Of a DNA stretch of 49,218 bases, positions 1-8,741 are shown piece after piece. The notes beneath the pieces were generated by a model that searched no databases, was not told where the DNA came from, and saw only the letters and a program-made list of their open reading frames with translations. A program made the translations under genes and the position numbers. Source of the DNA: Bacillota bacterium (GTDB taxonomy: Bacteria > Bacillota_A > Clostridia > Lutisporales > Lutisporaceae); the NCBI GenBank assembly GCA_022706865.1, contig JAKJBT010000001.1, positions 1-49,218 on the forward strand. The letters run 5' to 3'. Position 1 is the stretch's first letter; the number at the start of each line of letters is the position of its first letter.

Positions 1-203
1 GCTTCATATATGACGCCTCCATTATTTTAGTTTTGTGCCTTTCTTGTCTGGATCAGCACAATACTATTTTAGTGTCAGGCGTCTACTTTTTCAAAGTTCA
101 TTGTTTTTCTTTACAGGAATGCTCCTTCAAGTATTATTCCCCTATATTTTCCTATCGTTCTTTAGTATTACACCCGATTTTTTAAAAATAAAGTTGCTCT
201 GTT

Positions 204-572
204 TTATATAATCTTCTTAAATCTATTTAAGGCAAATCTATACTTAATCTCATATTTCTCCGGCACTCGGCATTCTCTATTTATAAGATTGCAAATTGCT
301 ATTGTCAAAGCTGATGCTGGCTCCTCATCAAGTTCAAACTTTTCCATAAAGTATTCATATCCCATCGGTACATCATCATATCTTATGATATATGTTCGCA
401 TTGAGTATGTAAGTAATGAAACAGCAATATATTCTCCCGAAAACATTGCTGGTTTTCCCAAGTTCTCATTCCCCGAAATATATGGCAGAGTAGACACTAT
501 AAATAGCAAATCATTCTTATTTATTTTTATGTTGTATATTTTTGAATCTGTATCTATAATTTTATCATTCAT
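204..572 (-). CDS. Hypothetical protein, 122 aa
   Basis: I do not recognise this protein. The ATG start is preceded by a GAGGTG ribosome-binding site at a normal distance, so it is probably translated. No signal peptide or convincing membrane helix is seen. It has an acidic patch near residues 77-84, two cysteines (94 and 101) and a basic tail ending KKII. It lies directly downstream of the integrase gene on the same strand, about 110 bases away, so it may be cargo of the integrated element proposed for this end of the window. Its AT-rich codon use (many Ile, Asn, Tyr, Lys) resembles the integrase. Confidence 0.55.
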   Translation of the reverse strand: MNDKIIDTDSKIYNIKINKNDLLFIVSTLPYISGNENLGKPAMFSGEYIAVSLLTYSMRTYIIRYDDVPMGYEYFMEKFELDEEPASALTIAICNLINRECRVPEKYEIKYRFALNRFKKII

Positions 573-681
573 GTAAGCACCTCAATTGTAATTATTAAAT
601 AATGATTCAATTATACCATTTATTACAAAACATATCTATAAAAAAGAACTGCCAATTATAGCAGATCTGAAATAATCGAAT

Positions 682-1629
682 TCATCTCATTCTAATATGA
701 TCGTGCTTACTTGTCACTAATTCAAGAGGATTAAAGCGATTAAAATCCTTCTGAATATCAGTAGTAAACATATTTACATAATTTCGTATAATACTAATAT
801 CACTATGTCCCAATATCTGCTGTAATCTGAAAATGTCTCCTCCAGCAAGAATCCAGTTCTTTGCAAAAGTATGTCTCCATCGATGTACTCCTGTTTTCAT
901 TACTCCCTTTTTCCGATTATAGTCACACATGCTTTGAGATAATAAATCCGTACGAAGCGGTTGTCCATATGCATTTACAAACAATAAATCTTGTAGTGTT
1001 TCCGGCTTTCGATATTCTAAGTATTCAATCAGGACTTTTTTTAATGAATTGCCCATAGGTACGATTTGTTGTTTACGATTTTTTGTTATTTTATAGGTAA
1101 TAAGTTGATTATTAAAATCTAAATCCTCAATCCTAATATTTATTAGCGTTCTTGCTCTGCATCCTGTCCCTAGCAGGAAATTTGCAATAACCCAATTTCT
1201 ATATTCAATAAAACTGCAAGCCTTAATATTAGGCTTTTTGAGAAGTATCTTTATTTCTTCTTCTGAATAAGTTTCTATAATCTCCTTGTTTTCTTTTATC
1301 TTTGAGATTTTAAATTGACCCATATATCCCAGCTTCATGAAATAGTAAAGAATCGTTCGGACACCCCTAATATTCGTGTTTATTGTAACATCATTCTCAT
1401 CCATATCATTTTTAAGAAACAATATAAAATTATTAATAGTTTTTTCAGAAATATTTTCTATAGAATTCTGAATATCATAGAATAGGCTCCAGACATGGAC
1501 AACATTATCATAGTGCTCTATTGTGTGAGGGCTTAGATTTCTTATTTTACAGTTAAGTACAAATTCCTTGTATCCTTCCTCAAATGACCTTTCTTTTAAT
1601 TCCCGTTTCATTTCAATTTTTTGACGCAT
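682..1629 (-). CDS. Tyrosine recombinase / phage-type integrase
   Basis: Site-specific recombinase of the XerC/XerD-phage integrase family, expected to cut and rejoin DNA through a phosphotyrosine intermediate. The N-terminal SAM-like core-binding domain spans roughly residues 15-105 and the catalytic domain 120-290. Visible catalytic residues are Arg158 (in TGCRAR), a Lys at 183 or 186 in the beta-hairpin, His249 and Arg252 (HRWRH), His275 (LGH) and the nucleophile Tyr284, so the set is complete. Length (315 aa) is normal. An AAAGGAG site lies about 11 bases before the ATG, slightly far, so Met7 is a possible alternative start. It sits about 170 bases from the 3' end of tRNA-Leu(GAG), a usual arrangement for integrative elements. 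Confidence 0.9.
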   Translation of the reverse strand: MRQKIEMKRELKERSFEEGYKEFVLNCKIRNLSPHTIEHYDNVVHVWSLFYDIQNSIENISEKTINNFILFLKNDMDENDVTINTNIRGVRTILYYFMKLGYMGQFKISKIKENKEIIETYSEEEIKILLKKPNIKACSFIEYRNWVIANFLLGTGCRARTLINIRIEDLDFNNQLITYKITKNRKQQIVPMGNSLKKVLIEYLEYRKPETLQDLLFVNAYGQPLRTDLLSQSMCDYNRKKGVMKTGVHRWRHTFAKNWILAGGDIFRLQQILGHSDISIIRNYVNMFTTDIQKDFNRFNPLELVTSKHDHIRMR

Positions 1630-1687
1630 TTTATCATCCGCTCCTTTGATTAATCTAATAAAATACGCCTAATCTTGAATAAAAAAA

Positions 1688-1734
1688 ACTACTACACGTC
1701 TACCTAATTTTGATTGAAAAAGACGTGTGATAGT
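1688..1734 (-). terminator. Rho-independent terminator, second after tRNA-Leu
   Basis: A 14-base inverted repeat (1688-1701 with 1721-1734, near-perfect, core CACGTCT/AGACGTG) is followed on the minus strand by a run of eight T. It stands between the first tRNA terminator and the integrase start. As no gene lies between the two terminators, it may be a border remnant of an integrated element. Confidence 0.65.
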
Positions 1735-1759
1735 ATTTTGAGATCGACAAAATATAAAA

Positions 1760-1789
1760 AATCCAAGAACATTTGAAATGTCTTGGATT
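1760..1789 (-). terminator. Rho-independent terminator of tRNA-Leu(GAG)
   Basis: The inverted repeat AATCCAAG/CTTGGATT extends into ACATTT/AAATGT with a three-base loop and one mismatch. A T-rich tail (TTTTTTATATTTT) follows on the minus strand. It starts 15 bases beyond the tRNA 3' end and fits as its terminator. Confidence 0.75.
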
Positions 1790-1803
1790 ACCAAATTACA
1801 TTA

Positions 1804-1886
1804 TGGTGCGGTCGATGGGACTTGAACCCATACGGTCACCCACACGCCCCTCAAACGTGCGCGTCTGCCAGTTCCGCCACGACCGC
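1804..1886 (-). tRNA. tRNA-Leu (anticodon GAG)
   Basis: The minus strand folds as a type II tRNA. The acceptor stem is GCGGTCG paired with CGACCGC, followed by discriminator A and an encoded CCA (1804-1806). The D-arm is GGCGGAACTGGCAGAC-like, the anticodon stem CACGT/GCGTG holds a TTGAGGG loop with anticodon GAG, and there is a long variable arm and a TTCAAGT T-loop. It reads leucine codons CUC and CUU. The gene is 83 bases long and has its own consensus promoter and terminator. The adjacent integrase makes its 3' end a candidate attachment site. Confidence 0.95.
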
Positions 1887-1900
1887 GTGTCACATAGATT

Positions 1901-1929
1901 ATTATATAACCTAATGTCTTTTGTGTCAA
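1901..1929 (-). promoter_or_regulatory. Sigma-A promoter of tRNA-Leu(GAG)
   Basis: A perfect -35 TTGACA (1924-1929) and perfect -10 TATAAT (1901-1906) are separated by 17 bases on the minus strand. The expected start of transcription falls about 8 bases before the mature tRNA 5' end at 1886. Confidence 0.85.
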
Positions 1930-1998
1930 TAGTATTGTAAATGTCAAAGCAGTTAAGTTTTCTAAGTTTTTCTATGTTTTTCTCCCGCTGTAATCCTT

Positions 1999-3597
1999 CT
2001 ATCGCTTGCTTTCCGGTACGAACCATTTGTGTATGCTTCTATATGGATTCACCACGTCAGGTTTTATTTCTCCCTGTATTTTGTCCCGCACAACTAAAGC
2101 AGCTTCCCTGAAAAAAAGGCTTATGCACGGAACCTCTTCCCTGAAGCTTTTCTGCAGGTTCTTGTATATTTCCTTCCGCCTGTTGTCATCCATTGCAGTA
2201 TATGCTTGCTGGAGAAGCGCATCAATTTCAGGGTTTGAATAAGCCATGAAATTTTTTCTGCTGTTTATTTGCGTGCTATGGAATGCAAAGGACAAGTCCT
2301 GCGTATTTGACAGATTGTAGCCTGTGTGTACTGCATCGAATTTTCTGGTTTCTATAGCGGCTTTTACTTCGTCAAATCCGGCAAATTTAATTTCGACACG
2401 AAATCCGATGTCCTCCAGGTTTTTCTTTATTTCCTCAGCTGCTTTTCTCCTGAATTCATTCTCGTCATTGGTCAAAAGCGTGAAACTCAGCTGCTGTACA
2501 GCTTCTTCAACTTTTCTCTCCAATATACCGTCATTATTTAAATCTTCAAAGCCTGCAGCCTTTAACAGGTTTTGAGCTTCAGATCTGCTGTATCCATATC
2601 TTTCGGCATCCGCATCCTTCAACCAGGAAGCCGGATTAATCGGTACATCTGTAACTACTGCATTCCCGAGCAAATATTTATCAACAATTGATTTTCTGTT
2701 AATACCTTGAATCATTGCCTTTCTTACTGCCTTATCCTGAAATATGGCATTATTGTAATTCAGGCCGATAAAATCATAGTACATGGTTGTATACTTATAG
2801 GCATTGATATCTTTCATCTCGCTGTACTTTTCCCAATCATAGGAGGTTGTGTTCAACAGGTCCAGTTCCTTAGACTGAAAAGCTATGGAAAATGCATCGA
2901 CATCATTTATGAAAGTTATTCTGATTTTCTCTATATATGGCTTTACTTCACCATTCCACTTGTCATTGTATACCAGTTCCATGGATTTGAGCCTATTGTA
3001 CTGCGAAACCTTGAACATACCCGTTCCTACCGGAACTGCATTCGGATTACTCTTATAAATATGCCGGGGTATTATCGGAAAACTCAGCATATCAATCGCA
3101 GTTGCAAAGGGCTGGTCATAAGTTATTTCTATTGTTGAGGCATCTTTTACTTTATAAGAATATATGTGCTCCAAATTGCCCTTGTATATAGAATCTTCAG
3201 ATGCTTTAATCGTATCCAAAGAAAATTTTACATCTTCTGCAGTGAAGCTTTCTCCGTCGCTCCAAAGCACATTTTCTTTCAATTTTATCACGCACTTGTT
3301 GGAGCCATCCGTAAAGTCCCAGCTCTGTGCAAGAACCGGAGTGATTTTCAAACTTGCATCATATTCAACCAGGCTTTGAAAAATCAACTTCGATATCTCA
3401 TTATATGACTTGCTTTTGTTGAGCAGCGGATTCAATGACCTCGGTTCTACCGAGCTTATATTTATTGTCCCGCCTTCTGAAGGTTCTTCATTTTCTACGG
3501 TAATTTCCGCTTCCTGCGGCACAACTGATTCTTCGCAGGACACCAATGCAAGCAGCATAAGCAATATCAAAATCAATAAAAACCTTTTATCCTTCAT
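1999..3597 (-). CDS. ABC transporter substrate-binding lipoprotein, family 5 (peptide/nickel type)
   Basis: Extracytoplasmic solute-binding protein of the OppA/DppA/NikA family (SBP_bac_5), delivering peptides or a similar ligand to an ABC importer. The start chosen is the ATG at 3597, preceded by AAAGGATGGAG; a GTG 24 bases upstream lacks such a site. The N-terminus is a lipoprotein signal with a long hydrophobic run and lipobox LVSC, so the Cys near residue 21 should be lipidated. Family motifs include SVEPRSLNPLL near the start, LAQSWDF and LKENVLWSDGESFTAEDV. Length is 532 aa, normal for the family. No permease or ATPase gene is nearby. It is the last gene of the polA-coaE-transglycosylase run, so ligand and partner are unknown. 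Confidence 0.9.
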   Translation of the reverse strand: MKDKRFLLILILLMLLALVSCEESVVPQEAEITVENEEPSEGGTINISSVEPRSLNPLLNKSKSYNEISKLIFQSLVEYDASLKITPVLAQSWDFTDGSNKCVIKLKENVLWSDGESFTAEDVKFSLDTIKASEDSIYKGNLEHIYSYKVKDASTIEITYDQPFATAIDMLSFPIIPRHIYKSNPNAVPVGTGMFKVSQYNRLKSMELVYNDKWNGEVKPYIEKIRITFINDVDAFSIAFQSKELDLLNTTSYDWEKYSEMKDINAYKYTTMYYDFIGLNYNNAIFQDKAVRKAMIQGINRKSIVDKYLLGNAVVTDVPINPASWLKDADAERYGYSRSEAQNLLKAAGFEDLNNDGILERKVEEAVQQLSFTLLTNDENEFRRKAAEEIKKNLEDIGFRVEIKFAGFDEVKAAIETRKFDAVHTGYNLSNTQDLSFAFHSTQINSRKNFMAYSNPEIDALLQQAYTAMDDNRRKEIYKNLQKSFREEVPCISLFFREAALVVRDKIQGEIKPDVVNPYRSIHKWFVPESKR

Positions 3598-3652
3598 TAT
3601 CTGTTCTCCATCCTTTATCACACCGTTTATGTTAAGGATCGGCAGCTTCCCT

Positions 3653-4210
3653 TTAGTAGATCATCTTATAAATATTATAATTCTTTTTTAGTTTTTCAAG
3701 GTATTTTTTCGTCTCAGAAAACGGAATGGTATCCAGTGTCATGCCATCGCTGCTCAAATTCTTATCTTTAAGCCACTTGTCCACATTTCCGCGTCCCCCG
3801 TTATAAGCGGCAAAAACCAATTCGAAGCTGCCCTTGTAGTAATTTGTCAGATGCTCAATATACCAGCTGCCAAGCATAATATTGGTCTCAGGATCAAAAA
3901 GCATATCCTCGTTATAATCATTTACCCCTATGGTTTTTGCTATCCATTCTCCTGTTGAAGGTGTAATCTGCATAAGCCCCTTTGCCCCTTTTCTTGATTC
4001 TGCCCGGGGCTCAAAGTTGCTTTCTGTCTTTATCAGTGCAGCAAGCAGCAAAGGATCTACCTTGTGCATTTGCCCGTATTTTATTATTATCTCTTTATGC
4101 TCTATTGGGTATAAAAGCTTTAATAAGCTCGGTATGTTAAGTACCGCAGCATATATGAGCAATACTGCCAATAATAGCTTGATATGCTTTAATTTCCTGA
4201 CTTTAGCCAA
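3653..4210 (-). CDS. Membrane-anchored lytic transglycosylase (SLT domain)
   Basis: Predicted soluble-lytic-transglycosylase-like enzyme that cleaves the MurNAc-GlcNAc bond of peptidoglycan outside the membrane. Residues 10-32 form a single N-terminal membrane segment. The SLT domain follows, with catalytic Glu63 in KTESNFEPRAES, then KGLMQITP and the AAYNGG motif. At 185 aa it is a short single-domain member. The start is a TTG with a GGGGGAG site that lies inside the end of coaE; only 3 bases separate the coaE stop from this TTG, so translation is probably coupled. Its role could be local wall opening or remodelling during growth or sporulation. Confidence 0.9.
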   Translation of the reverse strand: MAKVRKLKHIKLLLAVLLIYAAVLNIPSLLKLLYPIEHKEIIIKYGQMHKVDPLLLAALIKTESNFEPRAESRKGAKGLMQITPSTGEWIAKTIGVNDYNEDMLFDPETNIMLGSWYIEHLTNYYKGSFELVFAAYNGGRGNVDKWLKDKNLSSDGMTLDTIPFSETKKYLEKLKKNYNIYKMIY

Positions 4211-4213
4211 ATA

Positions 4214-4822
4214 CTATTCTCCCCCAGTAATACTATTCCATAATTCTTCCAGTCCTTTTTCGACTTCCTCAATAGGTTTGCTGTTGTCAATTACCACATC
4301 TGCATATTTTTTTCTTACTTCGTTGGTAAATTGTGAGTTTATCCTGTTTTCTGCTTCCCTGTATTCAAATTTGTCCCGTTCAATAAGTCTTTTTATCTGG
4401 GTCTCCCTGTCTACCGTTACCACCCAGACACTGTCCACATATTTGTGCAATCCCATCTCAATGAGTATGGCAGCATCCACTACTATTACCCTGGCCCCTT
4501 CCGCCTTAAGCTCTTGGATTCTTTCCTTCATTCTTTTTATTATCTCAGGATGGGTTATATTATTCAGCAGCGCCAGCTTTTCTTTATCCGAAAAAACAAT
4601 ATTCCCAAGCTTCTTCCTGTTGATATCCCCGCTTGGCAGCAAAATATCCGCTCCAAAGCACTGAACTATTCTATTATATGCTATTTCCCCTTTTCTTACA
4701 ACATCCCTCGCAAGTAAATCAGCATCAATAACAGCTGCTCCCAATTCTTTAAGTTTGGCCGAAACAGTACTCTTGCCGCTTGCTATTCCTCCCGTCAAAC
4801 CAATAACCACAGTACATCCCAC
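4214..4822 (-). CDS. coaE: Dephospho-CoA kinase
   Basis: Catalyses the last step of coenzyme A synthesis, ATP-dependent phosphorylation of the 3'-hydroxyl of dephospho-CoA. The P-loop GLTGGIASGKST lies at residues 8-19, followed by the DADLLARDVV and lid-region motifs typical of CoaE (IERDKFEYREAENRINSQ). The full frame from GTG 4822 gives 202 aa. A GTG four codons later, preceded by GGTGG, would give the more usual N-terminus (M-V-I-G-L-T-G-G), so the true start is uncertain by four residues. It directly follows polA with a 6-base gap; polA-coaE adjacency is common in Firmicutes. Confidence 0.95.
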   Translation of the reverse strand: MGCTVVIGLTGGIASGKSTVSAKLKELGAAVIDADLLARDVVRKGEIAYNRIVQCFGADILLPSGDINRKKLGNIVFSDKEKLALLNNITHPEIIKRMKERIQELKAEGARVIVVDAAILIEMGLHKYVDSVWVVTVDRETQIKRLIERDKFEYREAENRINSQFTNEVRKKYADVVIDNSKPIEEVEKGLEELWNSITGGE

Positions 4823-4828
4823 CCATTC

Positions 4829-7438
4829 CTATTTAGCATTGTACCAATTATCTCCGCTGCTGATTTCAGCAATTACAGGCACACTTAATTCGATAGCGTT
4901 CTCCATGCATTCCTTCACCAGCTTCTTTACTTCCGAAAGTTCACTTTTGTGAGTTTCTACAATAAGCTCGTCATGTACCTGCAGTATCAGCCTTGACTTC
5001 AGGTTTCTCTTTTTTAATTCATCATACACCTTAACCATTGCTATTTTTATCAGATCAGCCGCACTGCCCTGAATAGGAGTATTCAAGGCTATTCTTTCTC
5101 CAAAGTTCCTGTTCACTGCATTCCTGGAGGTTATTTCCGGGATGTATCTCCTTCTGTTCATTATGGTCTTGACATATCCGTCTGCCCTTGCAGCTTCAAC
5201 AATATCATTCATATATTGCTTTACTCCGGGATATCTGGCAAAGTAATTATCTATATATTTTTTTGCTTCTTTTCTTGGTATTTTAAGGTCCTGTGACAGG
5301 CCATAATCGCTTATTCCGTATACAATACCGAAATTCACCGCCTTAGCCCTTCCCCTCATAAGGGGTGTCACATCCTTAATATCTATTCCGAATACCTCGG
5401 AAGCAGTTCTTGCATGTATATCTTCATTCCGGTTAAAGGTGTCAATAAGGCCCTTATCTCCGGATATGTGCGCCAATACCCTCAGCTCAATCTGTGAATA
5501 GTCGGCATCCACCAGAATATACTCCTGGCTTCTCGGTACAAAAACCTTCCTTATCTGCCTTCCATTTTCGGTTCTTATGGGTATGTTCTGCAAATTGGGT
5601 TCTGTGCTGCTGAGTCTTCCCGTAGCTGTAACCGTTTGGTTCAGCCTGGTATGTATCCTGCCGGTTTCGGGATTTATTATGCCAATGAGGCCGTCTACAT
5701 AAGTGGATTTAAGCTTTACAAGCTGCCTGTACTCAAGAAGCTTCTCAATTATCGGATGCTTGTCATAAAGCTGCTCCAATACCTCTACATCTGTAGAATA
5801 GCCTGTCTTGGTCTTTTTCATCGCAGGCAGCCCCAATTTATCGAATAATATAGCTCCAAGCTGCCTGGTGGAATTAATATTGAAATCTTCTCCGGCTTGT
5901 CTGTATATCTCTGATGTAAGAGCATCTATCTGCTTTGCAAAGTCATCGGACAGCACCTCCAGCATGGCTTTATCCACACTGAAGCCCTCATACTCCATAT
6001 CCGCGAGTACCTTTACCAGGGGCAGTTCGATGCTGTGATACAACTCTATCATTCCAAATTCCTCAAGTCTTGCTGTAAGTACCGGCTGCAGCTCCGCCGC
6101 CGCTTTTACAGTAGCTGCGTACTTTTGAACCTGCTCCGCTCCTTTAGCCTCATACCCGTCCATGCCATAGCCCAGATACTCCTGGCTCAGGTCTTTTATC
6201 CTATAGGAGCCCTTTGAGGGATTAAGCAGGTATGCGGCTATCATGGTGTCAAAGCCAATAGGGCAGACATCTATTCCATACCTTCTAAGCAGCAATATAT
6301 CCTGCTTTATATCGTGCCCAGTCTTTAATACCCCGGAATCTTCCATTATCTCCTTAACTAGGGGTACGTTACTGTCATTTATGTTAAACCGATACTGCTT
6401 CCCATCTGCATTAATATATATGGTTCTGAGCATTTCTCCCAGTTCATCATCTATCTTGAAGGCAAATTTTCCGCATTTTGATACTTCTTCAAATACCTTC
6501 TTCAACTCAACAGTTCCGTCTATTTCTTTTACAGTAATTTCAACAGCCTCTGCTGCTTCAGTGCAGGAAGTCCCGCCGCACATCTTTTCTATCAACCCCT
6601 TGAACTCCAGCTCCGCAAAAAGGCTGTACAGCTTCTCCTTATCCGCTTCCTTCAAAGCAAAGTCTCCAAGCTTAAAATCAATCGGAACATCTCTTACTAT
6701 GGTAGCCAGTCTCTTGGAAAGGATTGCCTGATCCATATTAGACGACACATTTTCCCTTACCTTGTTCTTCTTGATCTCCGATACATTCTCAATGGTACTT
6801 TCTACCGTTCCGAACTGGTGTATAAGCTCAAGGGCTGTTTTTTCCCCTACTCCGGGCACTCCGGGGATATTATCCGAAGCATCCCCCATAAGCCCTTTAA
6901 GGTCTGTTATTTGAGCAGGATCAATTCCATATTTCTCCCGGAGCTTTGCTATGTCATATTCTTCTATTTCGCTTATTCCTTTTTTGGTCATCAGTGTATG
7001 CACATTATCGCTTATAAGCTGGAATGCATCCTTGTCTCCGGTTACTATAAAGGCAGGTATGCCTTCTTCATCACATCTGGCTGCAACCGTTCCGATTATA
7101 TCATCCGCTTCAAAGCCGTCTATTTCCATCTGTCTGATGTTCATAGCGGCCAGGACCTCTTTCAGCACAGGAATCTGCTCCGCCATTTCCTCAGCCATTT
7201 TAAGCCTCCCTGCTTTATATTCGGCATACTCCTGATGCCTGAAAGTTGGTGCCTTAGTGTCAAAAGCAATGCCTATGTATTGAGGCTTGTATTCTTCTTT
7301 TATCTTGTTAATCATATTTACAAAACCATATATTACACTTGTATGAAAGCCCTTGGAATTAGTGAGGTTAGGCAGTGCATAATAAGCTCTGTGCATCAGG
7401 CTGTTGCCGTCTATGATAATGAATTTGCCTTTTTCCAT
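4829..7438 (-). CDS. polA: DNA polymerase I
   Basis: Repair and Okazaki-fragment polymerase, 869 aa. The N-terminal 5'-nuclease domain (about 1-290) has IDGNSLMHRAYYAL and the DKDAFQLIS and GVPGVGEKTA motifs. The middle 3'-5' exonuclease-like domain (about 300-470) lacks the DTET-type acidic motif (KFAFKIDDELGEM instead), so proofreading is probably absent, as in Bacillus-type enzymes. The polymerase domain carries motif A DADYSQIELRVLAH, motif B RGRAKAVNFGIVYGIS and motif C QVHDELIVE. The ATG start has a GGAGG site. It lies 23 bases downstream of the acid sugar kinase gene on the same strand, so the two may share a transcript. Confidence 0.97.
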   Translation of the reverse strand: MEKGKFIIIDGNSLMHRAYYALPNLTNSKGFHTSVIYGFVNMINKIKEEYKPQYIGIAFDTKAPTFRHQEYAEYKAGRLKMAEEMAEQIPVLKEVLAAMNIRQMEIDGFEADDIIGTVAARCDEEGIPAFIVTGDKDAFQLISDNVHTLMTKKGISEIEEYDIAKLREKYGIDPAQITDLKGLMGDASDNIPGVPGVGEKTALELIHQFGTVESTIENVSEIKKNKVRENVSSNMDQAILSKRLATIVRDVPIDFKLGDFALKEADKEKLYSLFAELEFKGLIEKMCGGTSCTEAAEAVEITVKEIDGTVELKKVFEEVSKCGKFAFKIDDELGEMLRTIYINADGKQYRFNINDSNVPLVKEIMEDSGVLKTGHDIKQDILLLRRYGIDVCPIGFDTMIAAYLLNPSKGSYRIKDLSQEYLGYGMDGYEAKGAEQVQKYAATVKAAAELQPVLTARLEEFGMIELYHSIELPLVKVLADMEYEGFSVDKAMLEVLSDDFAKQIDALTSEIYRQAGEDFNINSTRQLGAILFDKLGLPAMKKTKTGYSTDVEVLEQLYDKHPIIEKLLEYRQLVKLKSTYVDGLIGIINPETGRIHTRLNQTVTATGRLSSTEPNLQNIPIRTENGRQIRKVFVPRSQEYILVDADYSQIELRVLAHISGDKGLIDTFNRNEDIHARTASEVFGIDIKDVTPLMRGRAKAVNFGIVYGISDYGLSQDLKIPRKEAKKYIDNYFARYPGVKQYMNDIVEAARADGYVKTIMNRRRYIPEITSRNAVNRNFGERIALNTPIQGSAADLIKIAMVKVYDELKKRNLKSRLILQVHDELIVETHKSELSEVKKLVKECMENAIELSVPVIAEISSGDNWYNAK

Positions 7439-7461
7439 TCCTTATATCCTCCGTAATTGAA

Positions 7462-8733
7462 TTACTGTGCATTATTCCTAAGATAATTCAAAGCATTTAC
7501 CAGCGTATTTTCATTTCCGAATGCTCCTGCTTTTGTAACCATTTTAAGCCCTTCAAAAGGCCCCCCTAATAGTCTTACATAAGGTACACCCGTTTCTATT
7601 TCTTCTATTATGAGTGAACCGAATGCTGAGAGCTTTTGTATTACATTTATAGCGGTATCCCCACCTGTTATAAATATTCCAGATATCTTACCTGTTTTCA
7701 GCACTTCCTGTACAACATCCCCTAAAAAACCTGCTATGACGGTACTTATATGATTAAGAGGCACTCGGAAATTTTTGCTTAAGGCTGAAGCTGCGGCTAC
7801 CTGTCTGCTGTCCAGAGCCGAAGCAATTAAAATATCAAGTCCTCTATCCATATAATCTGCGGCTTCTGCCACAATCCGGGCCTTTTCCTTATCAGGCTTC
7901 AGAAGTATACTTTCTATATCTGGTTTTATATTTGCGATGCGTTTATCTTCAGCAGCCTTTTGTGCCTGTGCCATACTAATGCTGTTTACACTACCTATAA
8001 CAGCCAGAACAGGCTTACGTTTTACAACCCTGCCCGACAGTTTTCTTGCAATGGATCCGGCAAGTCCTGCAGATCCTACCCATAATGTCAGCTTATTCTG
8101 AAGCATCACCTGGTTTACAATCGTATCTATATCCTCATCCGTTTCTGCATCAAATGAAAAATATTTGCTTCCCGCTGTGCCAAGGATTTTATTAATCTCA
8201 CCGGCTCTGATACTGCAAATATCCACGTGTGTAAAGTCCATACCCGCACATTTGTCCAGCAGCTTACGCAGATCGGAAGTTGCAGCCGAATGCTTCGGGT
8301 CTTTTGAAATATCAGTCCTATCTGCAGGAATACCATTCAAATACTGAATACCATGCACCGTTGTCCTATTATTACCCGGATAAGCCGGTGCAAACACTAT
8401 TATGTCCGGATCTATACTATTGTTAAGTGCTTCAAGTTCAGACACAATATTTCCCCTGAGTGTAGAATCTATTTTTTTATATAATATGCCGTCATTGATA
8501 AGATACCTGATGAATGCGCCTATTTCCGCAGATTTCCCGTATGATTCCTCAGGGGTCATGTTGCGGGTTTCACTGTCTATGATCACGACATCATAGCCAC
8601 ATACCCTCTTCAGGTTATCCTTATCAAGAATAGTCACGGCAGAAAGTCCATGCTCTTTGAATTGTACCCCACAATCATTGGCACCTGTAAAGTCATCTGC
8701 GATCACTATAAATTTATGAGAAGCCATATCCAT
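7462..8733 (-). CDS. Four-carbon acid sugar kinase family protein (DUF1537/OtnK type)
   Basis: ATP-dependent kinase of the family that phosphorylates four-carbon sugar acids such as threonate, erythronate or their 2-oxo forms. The N-terminal substrate domain starts with IVIADDFTGANDCGVQF, the family signature. The C-terminal nucleotide-binding domain carries the conserved GIFITGGDTA stretch. Length (423 aa) is normal. An AAGGAG site lies 4 bases before the first ATG and 10 before Met3, so either may be used. The gene follows a PdxA-family dehydrogenase by 8 bases. Kinase plus PdxA2-type dehydrogenase is the known pair for D-threonate and D-erythronate breakdown to dihydroxyacetone phosphate; the exact substrate here is not determined. 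Confidence 0.9.
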   Translation of the reverse strand: MDMASHKFIVIADDFTGANDCGVQFKEHGLSAVTILDKDNLKRVCGYDVVIIDSETRNMTPEESYGKSAEIGAFIRYLINDGILYKKIDSTLRGNIVSELEALNNSIDPDIIVFAPAYPGNNRTTVHGIQYLNGIPADRTDISKDPKHSAATSDLRKLLDKCAGMDFTHVDICSIRAGEINKILGTAGSKYFSFDAETDEDIDTIVNQVMLQNKLTLWVGSAGLAGSIARKLSGRVVKRKPVLAVIGSVNSISMAQAQKAAEDKRIANIKPDIESILLKPDKEKARIVAEAADYMDRGLDILIASALDSRQVAAASALSKNFRVPLNHISTVIAGFLGDVVQEVLKTGKISGIFITGGDTAINVIQKLSAFGSLIIEEIETGVPYVRLLGGPFEGLKMVTKAGAFGNENTLVNALNYLRNNAQ

Positions 8734-8741
8734 GCAACTCC

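Noticed and set aside
1796..2026. Minus-strand frame crossing tRNA-Leu(GAG)
   Set aside because: It runs through a full tRNA gene and its promoter and has no homology features.
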